This document shows positions 47,278 to 57,514 of a stretch of DNA of 64,000 nt, piece after piece. The notes under the pieces are model-generated. The model was not told the DNA's origin and did no database searches. It worked only from the letters and a program-made list of their open reading frames with translations. The position numbers and the translations under genes are program-made. Source of the DNA: Pseudomonas alcaligenes (GTDB lineage: Bacteria; Pseudomonadota; Gammaproteobacteria; Pseudomonadales; Pseudomonadaceae); the NCBI RefSeq assembly GCF_014490745.1, contig NZ_LZEU01000001.1:682001-746000 (forward strand). The letters run 5' to 3'. How positions within the stretch are numbered: the stretch's first letter is position 1; each line of letters begins with the position of its first letter.

Positions 47278-48816
47278 TCAGGCGGTCTGCATGCGCGCCG
47301 CGCTGGAGGTACCGCGCCGGCGTGCCCACAGGGCCCAGCCCAGCAGGGCCAGGCACAGGCCTGCCAGCGGCCAGGCACGCCAGCGCAGGTAGGGTGTCAG
47401 GCCCTCTACCGGCTGCACCTGGCCATACAGCACGGCCTGCTGGAACTGCGGAATCTGCGTGCTGATGCGGCCCTGGGGGTCGATCAGCGCGGTGACGCCG
47501 TTGTTGGTGGCGCGGATCATCCAGCGCCCGGCTTCGAGGGCGCGCATCTGTGCCATCTGCAGGTGCTGCAGCGGGCCGATGGAGGTGCCGAACCAGGTGT
47601 CGTTGCTCACCGTCAGCAGCAGGTCGCTCTGCGCGGCCAGGCCAGCGGCGAATTCCGGATAGACCACCTCGTAGCAGATGAACGGCGCAATGTTCAGGCC
47701 GTGGGCCTGCAGCGGGCCCTGGTCGGAGGGGCCGCGGGCGAAGTCGGACATCGGCAGGTCGAAGAAGGCGATCAGCCCGCGCAGTACTTCCTGCAGCGGC
47801 ACGTATTCGCCGAAGGGCACCAGCTTCTGCTTGAGATAGGTGCCGCCGCTGCCAGCCACGGTAATGCCGTTGTAGTAGCGCTTCTCGCCGCGCTCGTTGA
47901 GCTGGCGCACCGGCACGCCGGTGATCAGAGTGGACTGGCGCTCGGCGGCGACGTGGCTCATGAACTGCAGGTAGCCCTCGGCGTGTTCCTTGAGTACCGG
48001 CACGGCCGTTTCCGGCCAGACGATCAGGTCGGCCGGCTGGCTGTTCAGGGTCATGTCGCGGTACAGCGCCAGCTGGGCGCTGAGCTGCTCGGGATCCCAC
48101 TTCATGTTCTGTGCGACGTTGCCCTGCATGGCGGCGACCTTGAGCGGTGCGCCCTTGGCCTGGGTCCAGGCATGGCCGCCAAGAGCCAGGCCGATGGCCC
48201 AGGGCGCCAGCAGCAGAAGCAGGCCGGCGGCCAGCTGCGGCTTGTGCCGGCGCAGGCGCGGCAGGTTGACCAGCAGGGCGGCGGTCAGCGCCAGGCTGAG
48301 GGAAAGCAGCCACATGCCGCCGACCGGAGCCAGCCCGGCCAGCGGGCCGTGCAGCTGGCTGTAGCCGGCGTAGAGCCAGGGGAAGCCGGTGAGGAACCAG
48401 CCGCGGAAAGCTTCCTGGGCCAACCACAGGGCGGCGAAGGCCGCAGCGTCGGCCAGTGGCGCATCGTTGCGGCGCAGCCAGCGCACCCACAGCCAGGCGG
48501 GCAGGGCGAAGAACAGCGCCACGCCGGCGCTGAAGCCGAAGGTGAGGAAGGCTGCCAGCGGCATTGAGGCGGCGCCGTAGTCGTGGATGCTGACGTAGAT
48601 CCAGCTGGTGCCGGCAAGGAACAGCCCGAGGCCGTAGCACCAGCCACGCAGCAGGGCCTGGCGTGGGTTCAGCTCGCGCAGGCCGAGATAGAAGAGGGCG
48701 ATGGCGACCAGAGCCAGCGGCCAGATATCGAAGGGAGCCAGGGCCAGGGTGGTGCAGGCGCCGCCGGCGAGAGCCAGCAGGTTGCCCGGCCAGCCGGGTT
48801 GGGTGATCCAGCGCAT
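47278..48816 (-). CDS. lnt: Apolipoprotein N-acyltransferase
   Basis: This 512-residue inner-membrane enzyme adds the third acyl chain to lipoproteins. Six or so N-terminal membrane segments precede a nitrilase-fold periplasmic domain. The catalytic triad is visible: Glu in IVWPETAVP near residue 265, Lys in LKQKLVPFGEYVPL near residue 330, and Cys in APFICYEVVYPE near residue 382. One C-terminal membrane segment follows (LAGLCLALLGWALWA). It is downstream of corC, separated by a palindromic repeat. Confidence 0.97.
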   Translation of the reverse strand: MRWITQPGWPGNLLALAGGACTTLALAPFDIWPLALVAIALFYLGLRELNPRQALLRGWCYGLGLFLAGTSWIYVSIHDYGAASMPLAAFLTFGFSAGVALFFALPAWLWVRWLRRNDAPLADAAAFAALWLAQEAFRGWFLTGFPWLYAGYSQLHGPLAGLAPVGGMWLLSLSLALTAALLVNLPRLRRHKPQLAAGLLLLLAPWAIGLALGGHAWTQAKGAPLKVAAMQGNVAQNMKWDPEQLSAQLALYRDMTLNSQPADLIVWPETAVPVLKEHAEGYLQFMSHVAAERQSTLITGVPVRQLNERGEKRYYNGITVAGSGGTYLKQKLVPFGEYVPLQEVLRGLIAFFDLPMSDFARGPSDQGPLQAHGLNIAPFICYEVVYPEFAAGLAAQSDLLLTVSNDTWFGTSIGPLQHLQMAQMRALEAGRWMIRATNNGVTALIDPQGRISTQIPQFQQAVLYGQVQPVEGLTPYLRWRAWPLAGLCLALLGWALWARRRGTSSAARMQTA

Positions 48817-48890
48817 CGTGCGTCCTTGATCGGGGAATCAGGCGGGCAAGGGTACTGGAAGCTGGAGAGGCTAGAAAGTCGGCAGGATAG

Positions 48891-49006
48891 CTCCCTCTCC
48901 CTTTGGGAGAGGGCTGAGGCGGCCCGCGTAGGGTGAGGGGGTGTCAGCGGCTCGGAGTGGCTTGCAGGCCCCTCACCCCTGGCCCCTCTCCCGAGGGGAG
49001 AGGGGG
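48891..49006. repeat. Second copy of the CCCTCTCCC palindromic repeat
   Basis: Opposed halves lie at 48891-48940 and about 48969-49006. They share CCCTCTCCC...GGGAGAGGG and GGTGAGGGG/CCCCTCACC with the element at 16983-17071. This copy has a longer, diverged middle (GGCGGCCCGCGTA insertion). It fills the gap between corC and lnt. Confidence 0.8.
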
Positions 49007-49014
49007 AGCCGGGT

Positions 49015-49851
49015 TTAGCGTTCCAGTGGGGTGAGGCGCAGCAGGTGCACCCGCCGGCTGTCGGCGTTGAGCACGCGGAAGCGGTATTCGCCGATCTCGG
49101 TCACTTCGTTGCGCTTGGGCAGGTGGCCGAAGGCGTTCATCACCAGGCCGCCGACGGTGTCGAACTCGTCGTCGGGGTACTCGGTGTCGAAGGTCTCGTT
49201 GAAGTTGTCGATCGGCGTCAGCGCCTTGACCAGGAAGTCGCCGGACGGCAGCGGCTTGATGTAGCTGTCTTCCTCGACGTCGTGCTCGTCCTCGATGTCG
49301 CCGACGATCTGCTCGAGCACGTCCTCGATGGTCACCAGGCCGGCCACGCCGCCGTATTCGTCGATGACCACGGCCATGTGGTTGTGGTTGGCGCGGAATT
49401 CGCGCAGCAGCACGTTGAGGCGCTTGGACTCCGGCACGAAGGTGGCCGGGCGCAGCAGCTGCTTGATGTCGAACGGCTTGTCGCCATTGAGGATGAGCGG
49501 CAGCAGATCCTTGGCCAGGAGGATACCGATCACTTCGTCGATGCTTTCACCGATCACCGGGTAGCGCGAGTGGGCCGAATCGATGATCGCCGGGAGGAAT
49601 TCCTGCGGGCTGTGCGCGGCCTTGATGCTGACCATCTGCGAACGCGGCACCATGATGTCGCGCACCTGCAGGTCGGCGACCTGGATGGCGCCCTCGACAA
49701 TGGTCAGCGCTTCGCTGTCGAGCAGCTTGTTCTGGTGCGCATCGCGCAGGACTTCCAGCAGTTCCTGGCGGTTTCTCGGCTCATGAGCAAAAGCCTGGGT
49801 CAGCTTGTTCAGCCAGGACTTCTGCTCGTTGCTCGATCGGTCTTCGCTCAT
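49015..49851 (-). CDS. corC: CorC-type CBS-domain transporter-associated protein
   Basis: This 278-residue protein of the CorC/HlyC family has two CBS domains (about residues 65-190, starting VRDIMVPRSQMVSI) and a C-terminal CorC_HlyC domain (about 200-275, GGLVMNAFGHLPKR). It is linked to magnesium and cobalt handling. No membrane segments are present. The start MSEDRSSNEQ is chosen because the upstream extension is the ybeY coding region in another frame. It lies 19 bases after ybeY, in the lnt-corC-ybeY-ybeZ order typical of gammaproteobacteria. Confidence 0.95.
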   Translation of the reverse strand: MSEDRSSNEQKSWLNKLTQAFAHEPRNRQELLEVLRDAHQNKLLDSEALTIVEGAIQVADLQVRDIMVPRSQMVSIKAAHSPQEFLPAIIDSAHSRYPVIGESIDEVIGILLAKDLLPLILNGDKPFDIKQLLRPATFVPESKRLNVLLREFRANHNHMAVVIDEYGGVAGLVTIEDVLEQIVGDIEDEHDVEEDSYIKPLPSGDFLVKALTPIDNFNETFDTEYPDDEFDTVGGLVMNAFGHLPKRNEVTEIGEYRFRVLNADSRRVHLLRLTPLER

Positions 49852-49870
49852 GGTGTGTCTCGGTGCCTTC

Positions 49871-50326
49871 CTATTCTTCGGCGTAGGGGTCGGGATGACC
49901 CAGTTCGGCCAGCAATTCCCGTTCCAGGGATTCCATTTCTTCGGCCTCCTCGTCTTCGAGGTGGTCGTAGCCAAGCAGGTGCAGGCAGCCATGGATGACC
50001 AGGTGTGCCCAGTGCGCCTCACGGCTCTTGCCCTGCTCGGCCGCCTCGCGCTCGACCACCGGCACGCAGATCACCAGGTCGCCGAGCAGTGGGATGTCGA
50101 GGAATTCCTCTGGCACGTCGGCCGGGAAGGACAGCACGTTGGTGGCGTAGTCCTTGTGCCGCCAGGTGTGGTTCAGCTCGCGGCCTTCGGCTTCGTCGAC
50201 CAGGCGGATGGTCAGCTCGGAGTCGGCCGTGCGCTGGCGCAGGGCCAGCTCGCACCAGGCACGCAGCTGCGCTTCGCTGGGAAGATCAGTGGCGCTGGAG
50301 GCGTTCTGCAGGTCGAGTTCAAGCAT
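49871..50326 (-). CDS. ybeY: Endoribonuclease YbeY
   Basis: This 151-residue zinc metalloprotein is needed for 16S rRNA 3'-end maturation and ribosome quality control. The metal motif [11 protein letters not shown] (H-x3-H-x5-H) is near residue 114. The N-terminal region carries [18 protein letters not shown]. Its start overlaps the end of ybeZ by 8 bases, so the two are translationally coupled. Confidence 0.97.
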   Translation of the reverse strand: MLELDLQNASSATDLPSEAQLRAWCELALRQRTADSELTIRLVDEAEGRELNHTWRHKDYATNVLSFPADVPEEFLDIPLLGDLVICVPVVEREAAEQGKSREAHWAHLVIHGCLHLLGYDHLEDEEAEEMESLERELLAELGHPDPYAEE

Positions 50327-51308
50327 CGCCGGGAGCCTTGTCCTGGCGCCCTTCGAAGCGCTCGTAGGCCTCGACGATGCGCTGCACCAGGGGGTGGCGC
50401 ACCACGTCCTTGGGCTTAAAGTGGGTGAAGCTGATGCCCGGTACGTCCTTCAGCACTTCCATCACATGGCTCAGGCCGGACTTGGTGCCGCGCGGCAGGT
50501 CGACCTGGGTGATGTCGCCGGTGATCACGGCCGTCGAGCCGAAACCGATACGGGTGAGGAACATCTTCATCTGCTCGAGGGTGGTGTTCTGACTCTCGTC
50601 GAGAATGATGAAGCTGTTGTTAAGCGTGCGGCCGCGCATGTAGGCCAGCGGGGCGATCTCTATCACCTGCTTCTCGATCAGCTTGGCCACGGTCTCGAAA
50701 CCAAGCATCTCGTACAGCGCGTCATACAGCGGGCGCAGGTAAGGGTCGATCTTCTGCGCCAGGTCGCCGGGCAGGAAGCCGAGCTTCTCGCCAGCTTCGA
50801 CCGCCGGGCGTACCAGCAGGATGCGTCGTACCTGCTCGCGCTCCAGTGCGTCCACCGCGCAGGCTACGGCCAGGTAGGTCTTGCCGGTACCGGCCGGGCC
50901 GATGCCGAAGTTGATGTCGTTGTCGAGGATCGACTTGACGTAGCGCTGCTGGTTGGCACCGCGTGGCTTGATCACGCCCTTGCGCGTACGCAGGGTGACG
51001 CTGGCCTCGCCGCGCGGGTTGTTGTTGAGTTCCTCGATGCCGGATTCCTGCAGGAACAGGTGCACCATGTCCGGCGACAGCTCGGTGCTCTTGGTCTCGC
51101 GGTACAGGCGACGCAGGAGGTTTTCTGCGGAATGGGTGTGCTGGGGCGCACCGACCAGTTCGAACTGGTTGCCGCGGTTGCGGATCTCGATGGCCAGGCG
51201 TTGTTCGATCAGGCGCAGGTGCTCGTCGAATTGCCCGCAGAGGTTGGCGAAGCGGCGTGCTTCGAAGGGTTCGAGGATAAAACGATGCGGTTCTATGGGT
51301 GCGTTCAA
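50319..51308 (-). CDS. ybeZ: PhoH-like ATPase YbeZ
   Basis: This 329-residue PhoH-family ATPase works with YbeY. The Walker A motif [13 protein letters not shown] is near residue 140 and the Walker B/DEAD-like [11 protein letters not shown] near residue 223. An N-terminal extension shows a KH-like segment ([21 protein letters not shown]). The first available start is a TTG giving [10 protein letters not shown], with no clear ribosome site; this start is kept because the N-terminus resembles Pseudomonas homologues, but a small error is possible. Confidence 0.93.
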   Translation of the reverse strand: MNAPIEPHRFILEPFEARRFANLCGQFDEHLRLIEQRLAIEIRNRGNQFELVGAPQHTHSAENLLRRLYRETKSTELSPDMVHLFLQESGIEELNNNPRGEASVTLRTRKGVIKPRGANQQRYVKSILDNDINFGIGPAGTGKTYLAVACAVDALEREQVRRILLVRPAVEAGEKLGFLPGDLAQKIDPYLRPLYDALYEMLGFETVAKLIEKQVIEIAPLAYMRGRTLNNSFIILDESQNTTLEQMKMFLTRIGFGSTAVITGDITQVDLPRGTKSGLSHVMEVLKDVPGISFTHFKPKDVVRHPLVQRIVEAYERFEGRQDKAPGDA

Positions 51309-51355
51309 TGTGGTGTGGTGGCCGCCAGTCGGCTGGGGTGATGAGCGAAGGATAA

Positions 51356-51391
51356 CCCCGCACGCCCGAGGGTGAAAGTTCGGGCGTGGGG
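51356..51391 (-). other. Hairpin between miaB and ybeZ
   Basis: Arms of about 13 bases (CCCCACGCCCGA against TCGGGCGTGCGGGG, one bulge) close an 8-to-9-base loop in the 105-base gap. No U tract follows. It may mark the miaB 3' end or a processing site. Confidence 0.5.
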
Positions 51392-51413
51392 ATAGAGGGT
51401 AGCCATTGGTCTA

Positions 51414-52748
51414 TCAGGCCGGTTCGAGCAGGCTGCCGCGCAGCGAGTGGGGCAGGGCGTCGTCGATGCGTACGTCGACGAACTGGCCGATCAGGCGCGG
51501 GTTGTCCGAGCGGAAGTTGACCACCCGGTTGGTCTCGGTGCGGCCTTGGAGCATGCCCGGATCCTTCTTCGAGTAGTCGCTGACCAGGATGCGCTGGACG
51601 GTGCCGACCATGCGGCGGCTGTTCTCGAAGCCCTGCTGGCTGATCTTGTGCTGCAGGCGCGCCAGGCGCTCGCGCTTGGTTTCCTGGGCGATGTCGTCGG
51701 GCAGGTCGGCGGCCGGGGTGCCGGGGCGCGCGCTGTAGACGAAGGAGTAGGAGAAGTCGAAGCCGACGTCCTCGATCAGCTTCATGGTCTGCTCGAAGTC
51801 CTTCTCGGTCTCGCCGGGGAAGCCGACGATGAAGTCCGAGCTGATCAGAATGTCCGGCACCGCTGCCTTGAGCTTGCGGATGCGCGACTTGTATTCCAGT
51901 GCAGTGTGGTTGCGCTTCATCGCCGCCAGCACCCGGTCGGAGCCGGATTGCACCGGCAGATGCAGGTGGCGTACCAGCTCGGGAATCTCGGCGTGGGCCT
52001 GGATCAGCGCATCGGAGAACTCCAGCGGGTGGCTGGTGGTGTAGCGGATGCGGTCGATGCCGTCGATGGCAGCCACTAGATAGAGCAGCTCGGCGAAGTC
52101 GGCGATATGCCCGTCGCGGGTGTCGCCGCGGTAGCCGTTGACGTTCTGTCCGAGCAGGGTGACTTCACGCACGCCGTGCTCGGCCAGGTGGATGATCTCG
52201 GCCAGCACGTCGTCCAGCGGGCGGCTGACTTCCTCGCCGCGGGTGTAGGGCACCACGCAGAAGGTGCAGTACTTGCTGCAGCCTTCCATCACCGAGACGA
52301 AGGCGCTGGGGCCGTCGACGCGCGGCTCGGGCAGGCGGTCGAACTTCTCGATCTCGGGGAAGCTGATGTCGACCTGGGCGGTCTTGGTCGAGCGCGCGGC
52401 GTCGATCATTTCCGGCAGGCGGTGCAGGGTCTGCGGGCCGAAGACTACGTCGACGTAGGGCGCGCGGTCGCGGATGGCGGCGCCTTCCTGGCTGGCCACG
52501 CAGCCGCCGACGCCGATCACCAGGTCGGGTTTTTCCTGCTTCAACTCGCGCCAGCGACCCAGCTGGGAGAACACCCGATCCTGGGCTTTTTCGCGGATCG
52601 AGCAGGTATTGAGGAGGATCACGTCGGCTTCTGCCGGGTTCTCCGTGACTTCCAGGGCCTGGTGTTCGCCCAGCAGATCGACCATGCGCGAGCTGTCGTA
52701 CTCGTTCATCTGGCAACCGTGGGTTTCGATATAGAGCTTCTTGGCCAT
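51414..52748 (-). CDS. miaB: tRNA-2-methylthio-N6-isopentenyladenosine synthase
   Basis: This 444-residue radical-SAM methylthiotransferase modifies A37 of tRNAs. The N-terminal MTTase domain supplies cysteines in [23 protein letters not shown] and [10 protein letters not shown]. The radical-SAM cluster is [15 protein letters not shown] near residue 157. A C-terminal TRAM domain holds [15 protein letters not shown]. The start [11 protein letters not shown] is used; 13 further in-frame codons upstream are unlike the family. Confidence 0.97.
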   Translation of the reverse strand: MAKKLYIETHGCQMNEYDSSRMVDLLGEHQALEVTENPAEADVILLNTCSIREKAQDRVFSQLGRWRELKQEKPDLVIGVGGCVASQEGAAIRDRAPYVDVVFGPQTLHRLPEMIDAARSTKTAQVDISFPEIEKFDRLPEPRVDGPSAFVSVMEGCSKYCTFCVVPYTRGEEVSRPLDDVLAEIIHLAEHGVREVTLLGQNVNGYRGDTRDGHIADFAELLYLVAAIDGIDRIRYTTSHPLEFSDALIQAHAEIPELVRHLHLPVQSGSDRVLAAMKRNHTALEYKSRIRKLKAAVPDILISSDFIVGFPGETEKDFEQTMKLIEDVGFDFSYSFVYSARPGTPAADLPDDIAQETKRERLARLQHKISQQGFENSRRMVGTVQRILVSDYSKKDPGMLQGRTETNRVVNFRSDNPRLIGQFVDVRIDDALPHSLRGSLLEPA

Positions 52749-52882
52749 CTGTACTTCGTCGCGGGTGGGTTCGTCAGAACCGCGCATTATAGGGTGCAGG
52801 CGGCGCGCTTCCTAGGGTTGCCCGCCCATTGGCTATGCTATGATGCGCGCCCCCGAAATTCCCTCCTTCCTGTCTGGCATCC

Positions 52883-53206
52883 ATGAGCAAGCGCGAACCC
52901 ATCTACAAGGTGATTTTCCTCAACCAGGGCCAGGTGTACGAGATGTATGCCAAGCAGATCTATCAGAGCGATCTGTGGGGCTTCCTGGAAGTGGAGGAGT
53001 TCGTCTTCGGCGAGCGCACCCAGGTGGTGGTCGATCCCAGCGAGGAGAAGCTCAAGGCGCAGTTCGACGGCGTGGTGCGCAGCTTCGTGCCGATGCACTC
53101 CATCGTGCGCATCGACGAGGTCGAGCGCCTGGGCACGCCGAAGATCAGCGAGGCCAAGGGCGGCGGCAACGTGATGCCGTTCCCCATGCCGATGCCGGAG
53201 AAGTAA
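52883..53206 (+). CDS. DUF1820-family protein
   Basis: This 107-residue protein of the DUF1820 family is conserved in Pseudomonas and relatives next to miaB. The N-terminal region reads KREPIYKVIFLNQGQVYEMYAKQ, and the tail is Met/Pro-rich (VMPFPMPMPEK). Function is unknown. It is divergent from miaB; AT-rich hexamers TATGCT/TATGAT at 52834-52844 may be its -10. Confidence 0.88.
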   Translation: MSKREPIYKVIFLNQGQVYEMYAKQIYQSDLWGFLEVEEFVFGERTQVVVDPSEEKLKAQFDGVVRSFVPMHSIVRIDEVERLGTPKISEAKGGGNVMPFPMPMPEK

Positions 53207-53265
53207 GCGGTCGGTTGGCCTGTTGGCGATCTTTTGCGCTGGAACCCTGAGGGCGTAAGCCGGTT

Positions 53266-53862
53266 TTACGGTGCGAAGGCCGGAGCTTGCGGGGTCATGC
53301 CCGGGCTCTGGATCGGATCCGGAGTGAGGCTGGGGCCGCTGCTGTCGATGTTCTGTAGTTCCAGCAGGTAGCTGCGGAAGATCTGCCCGAGCACCTGGCT
53401 GGCCAGTTCCAGCTCTTCCCGGCCCATGCGCACCTCGACCTGGTCGGCACTGTCCATGGCCTCGTCCGAGCCGTTCACCGCGGCCATCTTCAGTACGATG
53501 TAAGCCTGCACATTGTTGGCCGGCACACCTTCGCCATTGGCGAACATGGTGCCCAGGCGCAACTGGGCCTGGGCGTTGCCCTGCAGCGAGGCCTGCTCGA
53601 ACCAGTGCAGGGCCTGGGGCAGGTCGCGCGCGGTGCGCTGGCCGTCGTAATAGAACTCGCCGAGCTCGTACTGGGCCGCTGGATCGCCCTGCTGGGCGGT
53701 CTGCTGGCAGGCGGCGAGAGCTTGCGGTAGGTCTTCCGGGGCGGTGTTCAGCGAGCAGCGGCCGCTGGTGGGGATCAGCAACGAGTTGCCGCCCGCTTGT
53801 GCCAGCAGGGGGGAAATGAGCAGCAGGCAGCCCAGAGACAGGGCGCGGCCGGTGCATTTCAT
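53266..53862 (-). CDS. Secreted Sel1-like repeat protein
   Basis: This roughly 198-residue protein has a signal peptide ending LLAQAGG. Two Sel1/TPR-like repeats follow: DPAAQYELGEFYYDGQ and NAQAQLRLGTMFANGEGVPANN, about 36 residues apart. The C-terminus is Pro-rich. The ATG giving MKCTGRALS is used; an in-frame GTG three codons upstream is possible. Sel1 proteins usually mediate protein contacts in the periplasm. Partner unknown. Confidence 0.8.
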   Translation of the reverse strand: MKCTGRALSLGCLLLISPLLAQAGGNSLLIPTSGRCSLNTAPEDLPQALAACQQTAQQGDPAAQYELGEFYYDGQRTARDLPQALHWFEQASLQGNAQAQLRLGTMFANGEGVPANNVQAYIVLKMAAVNGSDEAMDSADQVEVRMGREELELASQVLGQIFRSYLLELQNIDSSGPSLTPDPIQSPGMTPQAPAFAP

Positions 53863-53953
53863 GGGAATCACAGCGCCTCGCGAACCAGACGGGCTTCATG
53901 CCCGGCCGACGAAACGCGCCGGCCATCACATTATGTGATAAGCCGGGGCGTCC

Positions 53954-54586
53954 TTACAAAGTCTTTACCGGGATTTCTGTCGCAAGGGGCAGGCGCGCCA
54001 GGCTCAGCAGCTGCCAGGCCAGCAGCGGATAGGCCAGGGTCAGCAGGCCGTGGAACAGATCCACCCGCGGCAGCGGGCCGATGAAGCCGTCGCTGCCGAC
54101 GGCCAGGCCGGCGATCAGGAACAGCGCCACCACGCCAGCGCCGAGCAGGCCCGGCTGGCGCCGTGGCCAGTGCGCCAGGCCGGCATGGAGGATCAGCAGC
54201 AGGCTGGCCAGGTTGACCCCCAGGCGATAACCCGAGTCCACGCCCAGCCAGCGGGCACCGATCAGTAGGGCTACCAGGCCCAGCACCAGGGCTGTCCAGG
54301 TCGGCCGTCCCCAGGCGTTGCCGCGACCGAGGCAGAGCGCGGCCAGGCCCAGCAGGGGCAGGCCGAGGGCACTGCTGAGCTGGCTGAGCGCGCGGTGTAT
54401 CTCGACCCAGCCCGGCTCCAGCCCGTAGCGCACGACGCCGCACAGCGCCGCCGTGGCGGTCAGGCCGAAACCCAGCAGCAGGGCGCGCAGCAGCGGCTGG
54501 CCGGCGAAGTGCGGGCGCAGCCACAGCAGGCTGGCCAGGCAGGCCAGGGCCAGCAGGCCGTCGCTGAGCGCCGTGCTGTACTGCAT
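53954..54586 (-). CDS. Polytopic membrane protein coupled to hemL
   Basis: This 210-residue protein has about seven hydrophobic segments separated by short loops, with small polar motifs such as RYGLEPGWVEIHRALS, DSGYRLGVNLAS and PRVDLFHGL. The ATG overlaps the hemL stop (TGATG), so it is translated by coupling. I do not recognise a named family; the spacing of the conserved Arg, Glu and His in loops recalls small haem or lipid membrane proteins, but no function is claimed. It has the same GC-rich composition as its neighbours. Confidence 0.72.
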   Translation of the reverse strand: MQYSTALSDGLLALACLASLLWLRPHFAGQPLLRALLLGFGLTATAALCGVVRYGLEPGWVEIHRALSQLSSALGLPLLGLAALCLGRGNAWGRPTWTALVLGLVALLIGARWLGVDSGYRLGVNLASLLLILHAGLAHWPRRQPGLLGAGVVALFLIAGLAVGSDGFIGPLPRVDLFHGLLTLAYPLLAWQLLSLARLPLATEIPVKTL

Positions 54587-55869
54587 CACTTGAGCTTGGC
54601 GAAGGCGCGTTCGGCGGCGGCGAAGGTGATTTCCAGCTCCTTGGCGCCATGGGCGATGGAGGTGAAGCCGGCCTCGAAAGCGCTCGGGGCCAGGTACACG
54701 CCGCCTTCCAGCATCAGGTGGAAGAACTGCTTGAAGCGCTCGGCATCGCTGGCCATCACGTCGTCGAAGGTGACGATGTCGTCGGCACCGCTGAAGTACA
54801 GGCCGAACATGGCGCCGGCCTGGGTGGTGACGAACGGGATGCCGGCGGCATCGGCGCGTTCCTGCAGGCCAGCCAGCATGCGGCTGGTGTAGTCGCTCAG
54901 TTCGGCGTGGAAGCCTGGGCGGCTGATCAGCTTGAGGGTGGTCAGGCCGGCGGCCATGGCCAGCGGGTTACCGGACAGGGTGCCGGCCTGGTAGACCGGG
55001 CCCAGCGGGGCGATGCAGCCCATGATCGCGCGCTTGCCGCCGAAGCAGCCGACCGGCATGCCGCCGCCGACGATCTTGCCGAAGGTCGACAGATCCGGAG
55101 TCACGCCGTAGTGCGCCTGGGCGCCGCCGAGGGCGACGCGGAAGCCGGTCATTACCTCGTCGAAGATCAGCACTACGCCATGTTTGTCGCACTGCTCGCG
55201 CAGGCCCTGAAGGAAGCCCGGCGCCGGCGGCACGCAGTTCATGTTGCCGGCCACCGGCTCGACGATGATGCAGGCGACGCTCGAGCCAACTTCGGCCAGG
55301 GTCTTCTCGACGGCGGCCAGGTCGTTGAACGGCAGGGTCAGGGTGTGTTTGGCGAAGTCTGCCGGCACCCCGGCCGAGCTCGGTACTCCCTGGGTCAGCA
55401 GGCCGGAGCCGGCTTTCACCAGCAGGCTGTCGGAATGCCCGTGGTAGCAGCCCTCGAACTTGATGATCGCGTCGCGGCCGGTGTAGCCGCGGGCCAGGCG
55501 GATGGCGCTCATGGTCGCCTCGGTGCCGGAACTGACCATGCGCACCATCTCCATGGACGGCACGATGCTGCACACCAGGTCGGCCATCTCGGTTTCCATG
55601 GCGGTCGGCGCGCCGTAGGACAGGCCGTGCTGCAGCTGGTTGCGCACCGCTTCGAGTACGTCCGGGTGGCCGTGGCCGAGGATCATCGGGCCCCAGGAGC
55701 CGACGTAGTCGACGTAGCGCTTGTCGTCTTCATCGGTGACGTAGGCGCCTTCGGCGTGCTTGAAGAACAGTGGGGTGCCGCCGACGCTCTTGAATGCGCG
55801 CACCGGCGAGTTGACGCCGCCGGGGATGTGTTTCTGCGCGTTGGCGAACAGGATTTCGGAACGGGACAT
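54586..55869 (-). CDS. hemL: Glutamate-1-semialdehyde 2,1-aminomutase
   Basis: This 427-residue PLP aminomutase makes 5-aminolaevulinate for haem and other tetrapyrroles. The N-terminus [26 protein letters not shown] is diagnostic. The PLP lysine lies in [18 protein letters not shown] near residue 267 and the preceding [12 protein letters not shown] holds the conserved Asp. It sits downstream of the thi genes on the same strand, 17 bases after thiE. Confidence 0.97.
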   Translation of the reverse strand: MSRSEILFANAQKHIPGGVNSPVRAFKSVGGTPLFFKHAEGAYVTDEDDKRYVDYVGSWGPMILGHGHPDVLEAVRNQLQHGLSYGAPTAMETEMADLVCSIVPSMEMVRMVSSGTEATMSAIRLARGYTGRDAIIKFEGCYHGHSDSLLVKAGSGLLTQGVPSSAGVPADFAKHTLTLPFNDLAAVEKTLAEVGSSVACIIVEPVAGNMNCVPPAPGFLQGLREQCDKHGVVLIFDEVMTGFRVALGGAQAHYGVTPDLSTFGKIVGGGMPVGCFGGKRAIMGCIAPLGPVYQAGTLSGNPLAMAAGLTTLKLISRPGFHAELSDYTSRMLAGLQERADAAGIPFVTTQAGAMFGLYFSGADDIVTFDDVMASDAERFKQFFHLMLEGGVYLAPSAFEAGFTSIAHGAKELEITFAAAERAFAKLK

Positions 55870-55886
55870 GGCAGCTCTCTCTCGAA

Positions 55887-56519
55887 TCAGGATGACGGGA
55901 ACAGCACGCTGAAGGCGCGTGCGCGCCTCTCCACCTCTGCGGTGGAGGGGGCGGAAAACAGGGCGTGGACGACGGCCAGCAGGTCGGCGCCGGCGAGGAT
56001 CAAGGGGCCGGCGTTGTCCAGGGTGATGCCGCCGATGGCCACCAGCGGCAGGTTGAAGTGCGCGCGGGCCTGGGCCAGCAGGTCGGCCGTGGCTGCCGGG
56101 GCGCCAGGTTTGGTCTGCGAGTTGAAGAAGCGGCCGAAGGCCAGGTAGCTGGCGCCTTCGCGATTGGCCACGGCGGCCAGCTCCAGCTGGGCATGGCAGG
56201 TGGCGCCGATGATCGCCTGGCGGCCGAGCAGGGCGCGGGCGGCGGCCAGCGAGCCGTCGCCCTGGCCCAGGTGCAGGCCGACGCCGAGGCGCGCGGCCAG
56301 TTCGGCATCGTCGTTGATGATCAGCTCGGCACCGTACTGGTTGCACAGCTCGCGCAGGGCCTCGGCCTCACGCAGGCGGCGGGCGCTGTCGTCCGACTTG
56401 TCGCGGTACTGCAGCAGGCGCACGCCGCCTTTCAGTGCCGCCTCCACGTAGGGCAGCAGGCGACCGCCGTCGAGCAGCTGGCTATCGGTGATGGCATAGA
56501 GGCCACGCAACTTCTTCAC
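55887..56519 (-). CDS. thiE: Thiamine-phosphate synthase
   Basis: This 210-residue TIM-barrel enzyme joins the thiazole and pyrimidine halves of thiamine. The start is GTG (giving [13 protein letters not shown]), with GAAGAG upstream. Family landmarks are [13 protein letters not shown] near residue 34, [23 protein letters not shown] near residue 68 and [13 protein letters not shown] near residue 165. It follows thiD by 10 bases, so the products of ThiD feed the next enzyme. Confidence 0.96.
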   Translation of the reverse strand: MKKLRGLYAITDSQLLDGGRLLPYVEAALKGGVRLLQYRDKSDDSARRLREAEALRELCNQYGAELIINDDAELAARLGVGLHLGQGDGSLAAARALLGRQAIIGATCHAQLELAAVANREGASYLAFGRFFNSQTKPGAPAATADLLAQARAHFNLPLVAIGGITLDNAGPLILAGADLLAVVHALFSAPSTAEVERRARAFSVLFPSS

Positions 56520-56529
56520 AGGCGACTCT

Positions 56530-57327
56530 TCATTGCGCGAAGTCCAGCGGCAGGCGGCGCGGCACGAACTGGCCGCGGCCCGGCTGCTCGGCGTCGCGCA
56601 GGGTGCGCCAGGTGTAATCCAGGGCCGAGCGCACGGCGCTGGCCAGGTTCTCGCCGAGGGCCAGGCGGCCGGCCAGGGTGCTGGCCAGGGTGCAGCCGGA
56701 ACCGTGGTAGCTGCCGGGCAGGCGCTGGCAGGTGAAGGTGTGGCGGCTGCCATCGCGCGAGTACAGACGATTGTGTACTTCCGACTCGTCGCCGTGGCCG
56801 CCGGTGATCAGCAGGTGCTGGATCTTCGGCAGCAGCTTCTCGGCGCATTCGTCGGCTGTGCCGTTCGGCAGTTCGGCGAGGATGCGTGCTTCCGGCAGGT
56901 TCGGCGTGGCGATGGCGGCCACCGGCAGCAGGCGCTCGCGCATGGCGTAGCCGACATCGTCCTTGCCCAGCGAGCCGCCGCCGCCGGCGCGCAGCACCGG
57001 GTCGCAGACCAGCGGCACACCCGGCAGCAACTGCATGATCTCGACCACGGTGTCGACCATCTCGACCGAGCCGAGCATGCCCAGCTTGACCGCTGCTACC
57101 GGCAGGTCGGCAATGATGGCGTGGGCCTGGGCCAGCACCCATTCGCGGTCGAGCACGCGGAAGTCGCTGACATTGACCGTGTCCTGCACGGTCAGGGCGG
57201 TGACCGCCGGGGCGGCATGGCAACCCTGGGCGAGCAGGGCTTCGATGTCCGCCTGCAGGCCGGCACCACCAGATGGATCGTGGCCGGACAGGCAGAGGAC
57301 GACGGGGCGGGAGTTGTGTCTGTTCAT
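56530..57327 (-). CDS. thiD: Hydroxymethylpyrimidine (phosphate) kinase
   Basis: This 265-residue ribokinase-family enzyme phosphorylates HMP and HMP-P in thiamine synthesis. The N-terminus [20 protein letters not shown] and the C-terminal [24 protein letters not shown] carry the substrate and anion-hole residues. The start MNRHNSRPV is preferred over an upstream in-frame codon by comparison with the family. It leads the thiD-thiE-hemL unit. Confidence 0.96.
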   Translation of the reverse strand: MNRHNSRPVVLCLSGHDPSGGAGLQADIEALLAQGCHAAPAVTALTVQDTVNVSDFRVLDREWVLAQAHAIIADLPVAAVKLGMLGSVEMVDTVVEIMQLLPGVPLVCDPVLRAGGGGSLGKDDVGYAMRERLLPVAAIATPNLPEARILAELPNGTADECAEKLLPKIQHLLITGGHGDESEVHNRLYSRDGSRHTFTCQRLPGSYHGSGCTLASTLAGRLALGENLASAVRSALDYTWRTLRDAEQPGRGQFVPRRLPLDFAQ

Positions 57328-57514
57328 GGCCGGCGAGCTTACCACTTGGCGGCGGAGCGCCCAAACCGCGGGCATGAAAGTTGTCCCGGTGGGTGGCTTT
57401 TTCCATCCGGGCGCTGTGCTAGAGTGCCGCCATTAGAATAGATGGACGCTGCGCCACACCCTGCGCGAGAGGAGGGCTCTCCGGTGCTGGTCGCCAGAGT
57501 CATTGCGGGGCGGC

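Noticed and set aside
52818..52844. Sigma-70 promoter for the DUF1820 gene (TTGCCC and TATGAT)
   Set aside because: The spacing is 15 bases with the better -10 and shorter with the other, so it is too poor to list as a separate feature.
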